Source: JADJYF01 sp050186725 (GTDB taxonomy: Bacteria > Pseudomonadota > Gammaproteobacteria > Ga0077536). Taken from it: a DNA stretch of 64,000 nucleotides. The position numbers and the translations under genes are program-made. The first letter of the stretch is position 1; the number at the start of each line of letters is the position of its first letter. The DNA is taken from NCBI GenBank assembly GCA_050186725.1, contig JBFWYG010000009.1:51544-115543 (forward strand), in the 5' to 3' direction. This document shows positions 41,842 to 50,699 of this stretch, in pieces. The notes beneath the pieces were generated by a model. That model ran no database searches. It was not told the origin of the DNA and saw only the letters and a program-made list of their open reading frames with translations.

Positions 41842-43301
41842 ATGTTCAAGGTATTCGTCGCAGACAAGCTGTCGGAGGAAGGCATCGCCGCCCTCAAGCA
41901 GTATCCCGAACTCGACATCGACTTCGCCGCCGGCCTGTCGGTGGCCGATGCCATTCCCCACGCCGCGGAGGCCGACGCGATCATCGTGCGCAGCGCGACC
42001 AAGATCAAAGGCGAACTGCTCGCCGCGGCGAAGAAGGTCAAGGTGGTCGGCCGCGCCGGCATCGGCGTGGACAACGTCGATCTGGAGGCCTGCACCGAGC
42101 GCGGCATCGTGGTGCTGAACACGCCCGACGCCAACGCCACCACCACCGCCGAGCTCGCCATCGCGCACCTGTTCTCGCTCTCCCGCGGCCTGCCCGCGGC
42201 CGATGTCTCGGTGCGCGCCGGCAAGTGGGAACGCAACAGCATGGTCGGCACCGAGGTGTCGGGCAAGACGGTCGGCATCATCGGCTTCGGTACCATCGGG
42301 CGGCTGTTCGCCGAGCGCGCGCGCGGTCTCAAGATGCGCGTCATCGGCTTCGATCCCTTCGTCACCGAGGCGACCTTCACCGAGTACGGCGTGGAGAAGG
42401 TCGACCTGGACCAGCTGGTCGCGGAGGCCGACTTCATTTCCCTGCACTGCCCGGTGACCAACGGCACCCGCGGCATCCTGAGCCGTGAACGGCTGGCGGC
42501 GATGAAGAAAGGCGCGCGCCTCATCAACTGCGCGCGTGGCGGCCTGGTGGACGAGGCAGCGCTGATCGAGCTCGTGACTGCCGGTCACCTGGCAGGCGCG
42601 GCGCTCGACGTGTTCGACGAGGAGCCGCCAGCCAAGGATTCGCCCCTGTTCGCGGTGCCGAACATCCAGTTCACGCCGCATCTCGGCGCCTCCACCCACG
42701 AGGCCCAGACCGCGGTCGGCATCGAGATCGCGCACCAGATCGCGGCCTTCCTGATCCGCGGCGAAGTGGTCAACTCGGTCAACGTGCCGAGCATGGCGCC
42801 GGAGATGGCGGCCAAGCTCTCGCCCTACATGGATCTCGCGCGCAAGCTCGGGCGCCTGGTGTGTCGCATGTCGGAAGCGCCGCTGACCGCGGTCGAGATT
42901 GGCGTGTTCGGCCAGGCGGCGACGCTGAACACCCATCCCATCGCCAGTGCCGCCATGGTCGGCATGCTGTGCGAGCACCACGCGGTGCCGGTCAACCAGA
43001 TCAATGCCATCCAGCTCGCCAAGCGCCAGGGCATCCAGGTCACCGAGACCAGTTCCAGCGACTCGCGCGACTACGTCAGCATGGTGCGCATCGTCGCGCG
43101 TAACGGCCAGCAGACCTTGAGCATCGAGGGCACGCTGTTCGACGAACGTCATCCGCGCCTGGTGCGCGTCAACGACTACGAGGTGGAGACGGCGCTGGAA
43201 GGCCAGCTGCTGTTCACCCGTCACGCCGATCAGCCGGGCGTGGTGGGCGCGCTCGGTGAAGTGCTCGGCCGCGAAGGCATCAACATCTCGCGCATGCAGG
43301 T
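41842..43301 (+). CDS. serA: D-3-phosphoglycerate dehydrogenase (SerA, long type), C-terminus lost in gap
   Basis: 486 residues before the gap of an about 525-residue enzyme. The NAD-binding core is intact: VGRAGIGVDNVD, GKTVGIIGFGTIGRLFAERA, LINCARGGLVDE with the catalytic Arg, ALDVFDEEPP and the catalytic His in FTPHLGASTHEA. The long form includes the ASB-like domain (about 320-450) and the start of the regulatory ACT domain (LLFTRHADQPGVVGALGEVL), of which only the last strands are lost. It commits 3-phosphoglycerate to serine synthesis, with serC in one operon. Confidence 0.96.
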
Positions 43302-43401
43302 NNNNNNNNNNNNNNNNNNNNNNNNNNNNNNNNNNNNNNNNNNNNNNNNNNNNNNNNNNNNNNNNNNNNNNNNNNNNNNNNNNNNNNNNNNNNNNNNNNN
43401 N
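43302..43401. other. 100-N scaffold gap
   Basis: A run of 100 N. It hides the last part of the serA ACT domain and the 3' end of the convergent small gene. Confidence 0.98.
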
Positions 43402-43638
43402 TTCGTCCTCGTCTTCTTCTTCCACGAGCAGCCCGCTGTCGAGGGTGCTGACCACCGCGGTCGGCAGCGTGGCGACGAGTTGTTGCAGCTGTCTCGCCAC
43501 GTTCTGCCAGTCGACGGCGTTCTCGCCTTCGCGGGTAATGGAAGCTCGGCTGAAGAGCGCCAGGGCCTCGTTCGAGGCGCCGGCGTTGCAGGCCATCTTG
43601 AGCAGGGTCATGGCCTGCGCTTTCGGATTCAATCCCAT
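43402..43638 (-). CDS. hypothetical protein with acidic C-terminal stretch, end lost in gap
   Basis: 79 residues are visible, from the ATG at 43638 (GGAG about ten bases upstream) to an acidic EEEDEDE run at the gap. The N-terminus is helical, with MTLLKMACNAGASNEALALFSRA and REGENAVDWQNVARQLQQLV. It is cytosolic and not recognised. It faces serA across the gap. Confidence 0.5.
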
Positions 43639-43934
43639 CGCTTTGGAACTCCATGTTCGGCCTGCTGGGTGCACCGGGTATGCGGGTGCCGCGCGGGCTC
43701 TTTAGGTATCGGTCGCGAGTCGGCGCGTGGTACACGCCGACGGCGAGTTCGTGAACCTCGTGGCCGGACCGGTGGGCCCTGCCGGGAGGCGTCGACAGGC
43801 TCATCATGAGGCCCACCGACAGGGGCAATCTTAGGCACGGTGCCGCGGTGCGGCAAGGGTCAATGCGGCCGCGTACGGCGGCCGCATGTGAACAATGATT
43901 TCGCTCGAATCGCTCGCGGCCGCGGCGGCGGCGA

Positions 43935-45542
43935 TCAGAAACGGAAGATGCCGTAACCCTGCTGCCCGAGCGGCGCGTTCAGCGCCGCGCTGATCGAGAC
44001 CCCGAGCGCATTGCGCGTGTCCACCGGGTCGAGGATGCCGTCGTCCCACAGTTCGGAGGTGGCGTAGTAGGCCGACATCTGGTGCTGGTAGGCCTCCAGG
44101 GTGTCCTGGTAGACCCGGTCCAGCTCGGTCTGCTCGACCTTTTGCCCGCGGCGCTCGAGCTGGCGCAGCTTGACCTCGGACAGGGTCTTGGCCGCCTGCT
44201 CGCCGCCCATGATGCCGATGTTGTGGTTCGGCCAGGAGTAGAGCATGCGCGAGTCGTAGGCGCGACCGCACATGCCGTAGTTGCCGGCGCCGAAGGAGCC
44301 ATGACACATGACGGTGAACTTCGGCACGTGCGAGCCGACCTGCGCCATGATCATCTTGGCGCCGTCCTTGGAGATGCCGCGCGCTTCGTACTCGCGACCG
44401 ACCATGTAGCCGGTGATGTTCTGCAGGAACACCAGCGGCGTGTTGTTCTGGTTGCAGAGCTCGATGAAGTGCGCGCCCTTCAGCGCGCTGTCGTTGAACA
44501 GCACGCCGTTGTTGGCCAGGATGCCGACCTTGAAGCCCCAGATGTTGGCATAGCCGCACACCAGCGTGGTGCCGTAGGCCGGCTGGTACTCGTGAAAGCG
44601 GCTGCCGTCGACGATGCGCGCAATGACCTCGCGCATCTCGAAGGAGCGCTTGATGTCGTTCGGGATGATGCCGTACAGCTCGTCCGGATCGTAGTAGGGC
44701 TCTTCGACCGCATCGCGCTGCAGATTCCACTTCGGCGTGTGTTCCCACTGCGAGACGATTTCACGGCCGATGGCGATGGCTTCCTCCTCGGTGGAGGCGG
44801 GGTAGTCGCAGGTGCCGCTCACCTGGGTGTGCAGGTCGCAGCCGCCGAGTTCGTCGGCGGTGACGATTTCACCGGTCGCGGCCTTGACCAGCGGCGGACC
44901 GGCGAGGAACACCGCGCCCGTGCCGCGTACGATCACCGAGTAGTCCGACAGCGCCGGGATGTAGGCGCCGCCCGCGGTGCAGTGGCCGAACACCAGCGCG
45001 AGCTGCTTGACGTTCATCTTCGACAGCACGCACTGGTTGCGGAACATGCGCCCGGCCATGTACTTGTCCGGGAACAGCTCCGACTGCAGCGGCAGGAAGC
45101 CGCCCGCGCTGTCGCACAGGTGGATGACCGGCATGCGGTTCTCGATCGCCATGTCGAGCACGCGCACGATCTTCTTCACCGTCAGCGGGTACCAGGCGCC
45201 GCCCTTGATGCTCGAATCGTTGGCGTTGATGATGACCTCGCGACCCTGCACGACGCCGATGCCGGTGATCACCGAGGCGCTAGGCGCCTCGCCGTCGTAG
45301 GCCATGTTGGCCGCGAGCGTCGAGAACTCGAGAAAGGGCGTGCCCGGGTCGAGCAGCTTCTCGATGCGCTCGCGCGGCATCATCTTGCCCTGGTTCGCGA
45401 GCCGCTCGATGTCCTTCTGCGGGCGCTCGAAGCGCGCCAGGCGCTGTTTCTCGCGCAGTTCGCGCGCGAGCTGACGGTTGTGGGCGTAGTAGCGGCGGAA
45501 TTCCGCCGAACCGGTCTGGATGGTCGATTGAATGCGTGGCAT
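43935..45542 (-). CDS. acyl-CoA carboxylase carboxyltransferase (beta) subunit, methylcrotonyl/geranyl-CoA type
   Basis: 535 residues, the size of MccB/AtuC. It transfers CO2 from carboxybiotin to an acyl-CoA. Crotonase-fold motifs are present: ARERFERP-like N-terminus, FLEFSTLAANMAYDG, HLCDSAGGFLPLQ, FGHCTAGGAYIPAL and, in the second half, FLQNITGYMVGREYE, HGSFGAGNYGMCGRAYD and IGIMGGEQAAKTL, a signature of the methylcrotonyl/geranyl subgroup (propionyl-CoA enzymes differ here). It shares one base with the stop of the biotin-carrier gene (TGATG). The DUF1446 neighbour favours an isoprenoid-type substrate. Confidence 0.92.
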   Translation of the reverse strand: MPRIQSTIQTGSAEFRRYYAHNRQLARELREKQRLARFERPQKDIERLANQGKMMPRERIEKLLDPGTPFLEFSTLAANMAYDGEAPSASVITGIGVVQGREVIINANDSSIKGGAWYPLTVKKIVRVLDMAIENRMPVIHLCDSAGGFLPLQSELFPDKYMAGRMFRNQCVLSKMNVKQLALVFGHCTAGGAYIPALSDYSVIVRGTGAVFLAGPPLVKAATGEIVTADELGGCDLHTQVSGTCDYPASTEEEAIAIGREIVSQWEHTPKWNLQRDAVEEPYYDPDELYGIIPNDIKRSFEMREVIARIVDGSRFHEYQPAYGTTLVCGYANIWGFKVGILANNGVLFNDSALKGAHFIELCNQNNTPLVFLQNITGYMVGREYEARGISKDGAKMIMAQVGSHVPKFTVMCHGSFGAGNYGMCGRAYDSRMLYSWPNHNIGIMGGEQAAKTLSEVKLRQLERRGQKVEQTELDRVYQDTLEAYQHQMSAYYATSELWDDGILDPVDTRNALGVSISAALNAPLGQQGYGIFRF

Positions 45543-46042
45543 CAGGCTTCTGCGTGCAACGAAATGAGTTGGGCGCCCTTGTCGAAGGTCTGGTTGACCG
45601 CGACGTGGACGGATTCGACGGTGCCCTCGCGGGGCGCGACGATGTTGATCTGCATCTTCATGGACTCGATGACGATCAAGACGTCACCCGCCGCGACGTG
45701 TGCGCCGACGCTCGCGTTGACCGCCACCACCACGCCCGGCATGTCGGCGCGCAGCGTGTCGTCGCCGCCGGCGTGGTGCTGCGCGGCGGTGATGGCGTCC
45801 TCGTAGCCGACCGAGAAGCTGCGATTGCCGATGCGCAGGTGGATGCGATTGCCCTCCCAGGTGCGCCACACCTGGTAGCGGCGGCCGTCGACCGTGAGCA
45901 GCGCGCATTCCTCGTTGAGCGCCCCGGACTCGGTGACCTGGTGAGCGCGACCGTCGACCGTCAGCACGAGTTCCGGCTGACGCGCGGCGATGCTGACGCC
46001 GTGTTCCACGCCGTCGAGGGTGAAGCTGTATTCGAGTGCCAT
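45542..46042 (-). CDS. stand-alone biotin carboxyl carrier protein of the acyl-CoA carboxylase
   Basis: 166 residues. The C-terminal biotinyl domain has IESMKMQINI with the biotin-accepting Lys (about residue 130) and the flanking VVAVNASVGAHVAAGD strand pattern. The N-terminal about 85 residues are beta-rich, resembling the BT/linker region between carboxylase and biotin domain in fused MccA/AtuF. In most MCC and GCC enzymes carboxylase and biotin domains are one polypeptide; here they are two genes 2 bases apart. The start is the ATG at 46042. Confidence 0.9.
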   Translation of the reverse strand: MALEYSFTLDGVEHGVSIAARQPELVLTVDGRAHQVTESGALNEECALLTVDGRRYQVWRTWEGNRIHLRIGNRSFSVGYEDAITAAQHHAGGDDTLRADMPGVVVAVNASVGAHVAAGDVLIVIESMKMQINIVAPREGTVESVHVAVNQTFDKGAQLISLHAEA

Positions 46043-46044
46043 GA

Positions 46045-47517
46045 TCAGTTCCGCCAGGCGCCGATGGAGGCGTGAGGTTCGGGAGTCTCGTAGGCCAGGC
46101 GCCGGAAGTCGTCGACGCCGAGCGCCGCGGCGATGAGCAGCGCCGCGTGGTCGGTGTCGTCCAACGGCGGCTGCGCGAGGTCGGCGGCATGTTCGGCGAT
46201 GAAACCGGTGTGCAGCTGACCGTCACGGAACGCCGCGTGGCGCAGCACCTGGCCCAGGTAATCGATGTTGTTGCTCACGCCGAGCAGCACGAACTCGTCC
46301 AGCGCGCGCACGATGCCGTCGCAGGCCTCGAGCCGCGTGGCGGCGTGGCAGATGAGCTTGCCGACCATGGAGTCGAAGGCCGCGGTGATCGCCTGACCTT
46401 CACGGATGCCGCCGTCGAAGCGCACCCCGTCGCCTTCCGGCAGGCGCAGCAGGCGCGCGGCGCCGGTCGCGGGACGGAAGTCGTGCTCCGGCTCTTCGCA
46501 GCAGATGCGGCACTCGATGGCGTGGCCCGTCTGCACGAGGTCGGACTGTTTCCACGGCAGGCCTTCACCGGCCGCGACCCTGAGCTGAGCCTCGACGAGA
46601 TCGACGCCGCACACCATCTCGGTCACCGGGTGCTCGACCTGCAGGCGGGTGTTCATCTCGAGGAAGTAGAACTCGCCGTCCGGGGCGAGGATGAACTCCA
46701 CCGTGCCGGCGTTGCGGTACTTGGCGCTCGCGGCCAGTTCCACCGCCGCCGTACAGATGCGGTCGCGCAATGCGCGCGGCAGGTTCGGCGCGGGCGATTC
46801 CTCGATGATCTTCTGGAAGCGGCGCTGCACCGAGCACTCGCGCTCGAACAGGTGCACGACGTTGCCCTGGCCATCGCCCATGACCTGCACTTCGATGTGC
46901 CGCGGACGTTCGATGTAGCGCTCGGCGTAGACCCGGCCGTCGGCGAAGTAGCGCTCCGCCTCGCCCATCGCGGTGCGCGCGCGGGCCGCGAGTTCGCCGA
47001 CGCTGCGCACGATGCTCATGCCCTTGCCGCCGCCGCCGGCGGCGGCCTTGATCAGCAGCGGAAAGCCGATCTTCGCGGCCTGCTCGACGAAGCTGTCCAG
47101 GTCGCCTTCCTGCTTCACGCTCGGTGACACCGGCACGCCGGCCTTCACCGCGAATTCCCGCGAGTGGATCTTGTCGCCCATCAAGCGGATGACTTCGGAC
47201 TGCGGGCCGACGAAGGCGAGCCCCGCCTGTTCCACTGCTTCGGCGAACTTCGCGTTCTCGGAGAGAAAGCCGTAGCCCGGGTGAATGCACTGCGCGCCTT
47301 CGCGCTTCGCGACTTCGAGCAGCTGCGCGATGTCGAGGTAGGCGGCGGTCGGTACGTCGGCGTGGAGCTCCACCGCGACGTCCGCAAGCGCGACGTGCGG
47401 TGCGTGGCGGTCTTCGTGGTGGAACACCGCGATGCTGCGCAGGCCGAGGCGGCGCGCGCTGCGGATCACGCGGCAGGCGATTTCACCGCGATTGGCGATC
47501 AGGATGCTGTCGAACAT
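46045..47517 (-). CDS. biotin carboxylase subunit of the acyl-CoA carboxylase
   Basis: 490 residues. It carboxylates biotin using ATP and bicarbonate. Standard motifs: ILIANRGEIACRVIRSARRLG, QCIHPGYGFLSENA, the ATP-grasp glycine loop AAAGGGGKGM, ERCSVQRRFQK-like ECSVQRRFQKIIEE and EMNTRLQVEHPVTEMV with the catalytic Glu/Asn/Arg. It ends without a biotin domain, which is supplied by the next gene. It starts 57 bases after the DUF1446 gene stop. Confidence 0.95.
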   Translation of the reverse strand: MFDSILIANRGEIACRVIRSARRLGLRSIAVFHHEDRHAPHVALADVAVELHADVPTAAYLDIAQLLEVAKREGAQCIHPGYGFLSENAKFAEAVEQAGLAFVGPQSEVIRLMGDKIHSREFAVKAGVPVSPSVKQEGDLDSFVEQAAKIGFPLLIKAAAGGGGKGMSIVRSVGELAARARTAMGEAERYFADGRVYAERYIERPRHIEVQVMGDGQGNVVHLFERECSVQRRFQKIIEESPAPNLPRALRDRICTAAVELAASAKYRNAGTVEFILAPDGEFYFLEMNTRLQVEHPVTEMVCGVDLVEAQLRVAAGEGLPWKQSDLVQTGHAIECRICCEEPEHDFRPATGAARLLRLPEGDGVRFDGGIREGQAITAAFDSMVGKLICHAATRLEACDGIVRALDEFVLLGVSNNIDYLGQVLRHAAFRDGQLHTGFIAEHAADLAQPPLDDTDHAALLIAAALGVDDFRRLAYETPEPHASIGAWRN

Positions 47518-47574
47518 GAATGGTTCTGTCTTTGTTCTGATGCGGGTAGCGCGCGCGGGCGAGACCGCCCGGCG

Positions 47575-49377
47575 CTACGGTTGGGGCGGGAGTATACCGC
47601 CTTTGCCGGCCCATGCCGCCGGCACCTGGACCGGCATCTCGAGCAGCATCTGGCCGTAGGTCTTGCCCTGGGGATCGTGGCGCAGCGAGGCCACACCGCC
47701 GCCGCCCAGCGCGCGCTCGAGCACGAAGTTGAAGGCGGCGAGGCCGGGCCAGGGATAGCGCGTCACCGGACCCTGGGCGAGGTGCCCGAACCACGCGGCG
47801 ACCGCGCTCGCGGTCACTTCGCGGGCCAGCACCGGCACGAACTCCGGATGCCGGGCGATGAGCCCGATGTTGGCGCGATCGCCCTTGTCGCCCGAGCGGG
47901 CGTAGGCGAGGCGCCGCAGGGGCACGGTCGCGAGGTCCGCGACTGCCTCGTCCGCCGACGTCGCGTCCGTCGGGCCGGCGCCCGGCGGCGTGTGCTCGCC
48001 GGGCGGCGCCGCCACCGCGAGCCGCAGGTCCTCCAGCACGACCTCGGCGGTCACCGTGGTCTTGGGCACCAGGCAGGAAAACAGTCGCACCACCGGCTGC
48101 ACCGTCGGGCGTCCGCCGGCGAAGCCGGTCAGGCCCTGGGCCATGGCGGTCGCGGCGGGAAAGATCTCGCGGGCAAAGAGTTCGAGCGCGCGCTTGTCGG
48201 CGTGCGCGACGCCGAGTTTCACCACCACCTCGCGCGTGTCCAGGGCGCGACTGTGCGGCCCGTAGGTGCTCTCCGCGCCGAGGATCTCGACCGAGGTCTC
48301 GCGGTAGTCGCCGAGCCCGCGCGCGGCGAACTGCGCGCGGGTGCGGGCCAGGATGGCAGCCGCCACCCGTTCGCCCTTGGCGCGCGCCTGGTGGCCGCCG
48401 ATCATCATGGTCGCCGTGCAGCGGTAGCCGTCGGCCCAGGTGGCGGAGACTTTGTACGTCGCGCTCGGCGCGTGGCCGCGCGCGCCCTCGATGCGCACGC
48501 GGTCCGGGCCGACCTCGCGGACCCGCACGGCGCTGAAGTCGCAGCACACGTCCGGCAGCAGGTAATGGGCCGGGTCGCCGATCTCATAGGTGATCTGCTC
48601 GGCGACGGTGGCGGGACTGATGAGTCCGCCGGTGCCGTCCGGCTTGCTCAGCACGAAGCTGCCGTCGGGCGCGCATTCGGCGATGGGGAAGCCCATGTCG
48701 TCCCAGCCGGGCACCGTCTCCCAGTCGGTGAAGAGTCCGCCCGTGCATTGCGTGCCGCATTCGATCACGTGCCCGGCGAGCGACCCGGCCGCCAGGCGAT
48801 CGTAATCCGTCGCCTGCCAGCCGAACTCGTGCATCAGCGGGCCGAGCACCAGCGCGCTGTCCACGCAGCGGCCGGTGACCACGATGTCGGCGCCGGCGGC
48901 GAGCGCCGCGGCGATGGGCGTGGCCCCCAGGTAGGCGTTCATGCTGGCGAGTTTCGCCGGCAGCTGCGCGCCCGTGTCCAGTTCGCGAACGTCGGCGGCG
49001 CGCAACGCGTCCACCTGCCCACCGAGGTCGTCACCGCTCACCGCGGCGACGCGCAGAGACAGGCCGGCCGCGCCGATCAGCGCCTCGAGCGCGGCCTTGC
49101 AGGCGAGCGGATTCACGCCGCCGGCATTGGTCACCACGCGCAGGCCCTGGCGGGCGATGTCACCCAGCAGCGGCTGCATCACCGCGCCGACGAAATCGGT
49201 GGCGTAACCGGCGTTGGCATCGGCGCTCTTCATGCGCGCCAGGATGGACATGGTGATCTCGGCCAGGTAGTCCATCACCAGGTAGTCCAGCCGCCCGTGG
49301 GCGACCAGCTGCGCCGCGCCGGCCGGGCTGTCGCCCCAGAAGCCGGCGCCGCAGCCGATGCGCACCACGTCCTTCAT
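47575..49377 (-). CDS. AtuA-like DUF1446 protein (acyclic terpene/acyl-CoA catabolism)
   Basis: 600 residues from the ATG at 49377, which overlaps the enoyl-CoA hydratase stop (ATGA). The DUF1446 domain is recognised by RIGCGAGFWGDSPAGAAQLV, DYLVMDYLAEITMSILA, RVVTNAGGVNPLACKAAL and VTGRCVDSALVLGPLMHEFGW, with a C-terminal AtuA-specific domain (LRRLAYARSGDKGDRANIGLIAR). In Pseudomonas, atuA is essential for growth on acyclic terpenes (citronellol/geraniol), but its reaction is not known. The operon with an acyl-CoA carboxylase repeats the atu layout. Activity here is inferred. Confidence 0.85.
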   Translation of the reverse strand: MKDVVRIGCGAGFWGDSPAGAAQLVAHGRLDYLVMDYLAEITMSILARMKSADANAGYATDFVGAVMQPLLGDIARQGLRVVTNAGGVNPLACKAALEALIGAAGLSLRVAAVSGDDLGGQVDALRAADVRELDTGAQLPAKLASMNAYLGATPIAAALAAGADIVVTGRCVDSALVLGPLMHEFGWQATDYDRLAAGSLAGHVIECGTQCTGGLFTDWETVPGWDDMGFPIAECAPDGSFVLSKPDGTGGLISPATVAEQITYEIGDPAHYLLPDVCCDFSAVRVREVGPDRVRIEGARGHAPSATYKVSATWADGYRCTATMMIGGHQARAKGERVAAAILARTRAQFAARGLGDYRETSVEILGAESTYGPHSRALDTREVVVKLGVAHADKRALELFAREIFPAATAMAQGLTGFAGGRPTVQPVVRLFSCLVPKTTVTAEVVLEDLRLAVAAPPGEHTPPGAGPTDATSADEAVADLATVPLRRLAYARSGDKGDRANIGLIARHPEFVPVLAREVTASAVAAWFGHLAQGPVTRYPWPGLAAFNFVLERALGGGGVASLRHDPQGKTYGQMLLEMPVQVPAAWAGKGGILPPQP

Positions 49378-50156
49378 CGCCCGGGCCAGCGCGGCGCGCG
49401 CTTTTCGTTGAAGGCGGCGAAGCCTTCGCGCGCATCCTCGGTCATGGCCATCATCGGCAGCATGAGCTGGGTGTACTCGAAGGCCTTGTCGAGCGGCAGG
49501 TCCTCGATGGCGCGGAAGGCCTGCTTGCCGAGCTTGATCGCGGTCGGCGACTTGTCGGCGATGCGGCCGACCAGCCACGCGAGCTTGGCGTCCAGCTCGG
49601 CGGCCGGTACCACGTGGTTGACGATGTCCATGGCGAGCGCCTCGGCGGCGGAGAAGGGCTCGCCGGTGGTGGCTATCTCGTACAGCTTGCGGCGCGGCAC
49701 GATGCGCATCATGTAGCCGAGGATCATCATCGGGAACAGGCCGAGCTTGGTCTCGGGCACGCCGAAGGTCGCGGTGTCGGTGCTGATGGCCATGTCGCAG
49801 GCGCATACCAGCCCGAGCCCGCCCGCGAGGGCGTGGCCGTTGACCCGCGCGATGACCGGCAGGCCGCAGCGCTCGAGGCGACGGAACAGCTGGATGACGT
49901 AGTGGCGCGGGTTGGCCGGGTCGATCACGAAAGGCGTGCCGTCGGCGCCCGGTTTCAGGTCGCCACCGGCGCAGAACACCTTGTCGCCGGCGCCGGTCAG
50001 CACGATGACCCGCACGCCTTGTGTGGCCTCGGCCTCGTCCACGCCCGCGGCGATGCCGGCGCAGACCTCTTCGTTCATGGCGTTGCGCCGTTCCGGCCGG
50101 TTGATGGTGATGCGCAGCACCGCGCCCTCGCGCGCGGTGAGTACCACGTCGGTCAT
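49374..50156 (-). CDS. enoyl-CoA hydratase/isomerase family protein
   Basis: 260 residues from the ATG at 50156 (GGGGAGAG upstream). Crotonase-fold residues: NRPERRNAMNEEV, the oxyanion loop FCAGGDLKPG, GHALAGGLGLVCACDMAI and a catalytic Glu region FGVPETKLGLFP (second oxyanion/Glu position). It hydrates or isomerises an enoyl-CoA, the step next to the carboxylase in isovalerate/terpene-like degradation, comparable to AtuE. It heads the carboxylase operon; the 102 bases upstream hold a candidate operator (50209-50230). Confidence 0.9.
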   Translation of the reverse strand: MTDVVLTAREGAVLRITINRPERRNAMNEEVCAGIAAGVDEAEATQGVRVIVLTGAGDKVFCAGGDLKPGADGTPFVIDPANPRHYVIQLFRRLERCGLPVIARVNGHALAGGLGLVCACDMAISTDTATFGVPETKLGLFPMMILGYMMRIVPRRKLYEIATTGEPFSAAEALAMDIVNHVVPAAELDAKLAWLVGRIADKSPTAIKLGKQAFRAIEDLPLDKAFEYTQLMLPMMAMTEDAREGFAAFNEKRAPRWPGR

Positions 50157-50208
50157 CGAGACTCTCCCCGGGATGGTGGTCGTGGCCAGGGTGGCGCCGC
50201 GCCAGCCA

Positions 50209-50230
50209 TGGTCTATGGTTGATAGTACCA
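50209..50230. promoter_or_regulatory. imperfect palindrome between the carboxylase operon and CBS gene
   Basis: TGGTCTAT-GGTTG-ATAGTACCA, pairing with one single-base bulge, lies 53 bases upstream of the hydratase start and 29 upstream of the CBS start. Candidate operator for a catabolic regulator or overlapping promoters. Confidence 0.4.
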
Positions 50231-50258
50231 AGCGGCCCAGCGAGACGGGGAGGTTGTC

Positions 50259-50696
50259 ATGCAGACGGTCAGCCAGTTGCTCGATGTGAAGGGACGGCAG
50301 GTGTGGTCGGTGCCGGTGGACTCGACGGTGTTCGAGGCCCTCCGGCTGATGGCCGCGAAGGACGTCGGCGCCCTGGTGGTGCTGGACGGGGAGGAGGTGG
50401 TCGGCATCATGAGCGAGCGTGACTACGCGCGGCGCATCGCGCTGGAAGGTCGCGCCTCGCGCTACACGCCGGTCACCGACATCATGTCGCGCGACGTGCT
50501 CTCGGTCTCGCCCGAGCACACGGTCGCCGAATGCATGGCGCTCATGACCACGCGCAAGTTCCGGCACCTGCCGGTGATGGAATACGGGCGCCTGCTGGGA
50601 CTGATCTCCATCGGCGACCTGGTCAGGTCGATCATCGCCGAGCAGGAATTCGTCATCGAACAGATGACGGCCTACATCGCCGGCAACCTCGCCTGA
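50259..50696 (+). CDS. two-CBS-domain protein
   Basis: 145 residues, nearly entirely a CBS pair (Bateman module): VWSVPVDSTVFEALRLMAAKDVGALVVL then VVGIMSERDYARRIALEGR, and PVTDIMSRDVLSVSPEHTVAECMALMTTRKFRHLPVMEYGRLLGLISIGDLV (segments about 16-60 and 75-125). Such proteins bind adenine nucleotides and act as energy sensors. The start ATG has a strong GGGGAGG box. The stop is followed 3 bases later by the convergent seven-PAS gene. Partner unknown. Confidence 0.92.
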   Translation: MQTVSQLLDVKGRQVWSVPVDSTVFEALRLMAAKDVGALVVLDGEEVVGIMSERDYARRIALEGRASRYTPVTDIMSRDVLSVSPEHTVAECMALMTTRKFRHLPVMEYGRLLGLISIGDLVRSIIAEQEFVIEQMTAYIAGNLA

Positions 50697-50699
50697 TTA

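Noticed and set aside
43639..43934. A gene or small RNA in the 296-base gap upstream of the small hypothetical gene
   Set aside because: Frames there lack ribosome sites and coding bias; the only structure is an imperfect hairpin at 43719-43741 (GTCGGCG...CGCCGAC), too weak to call an RNA gene.
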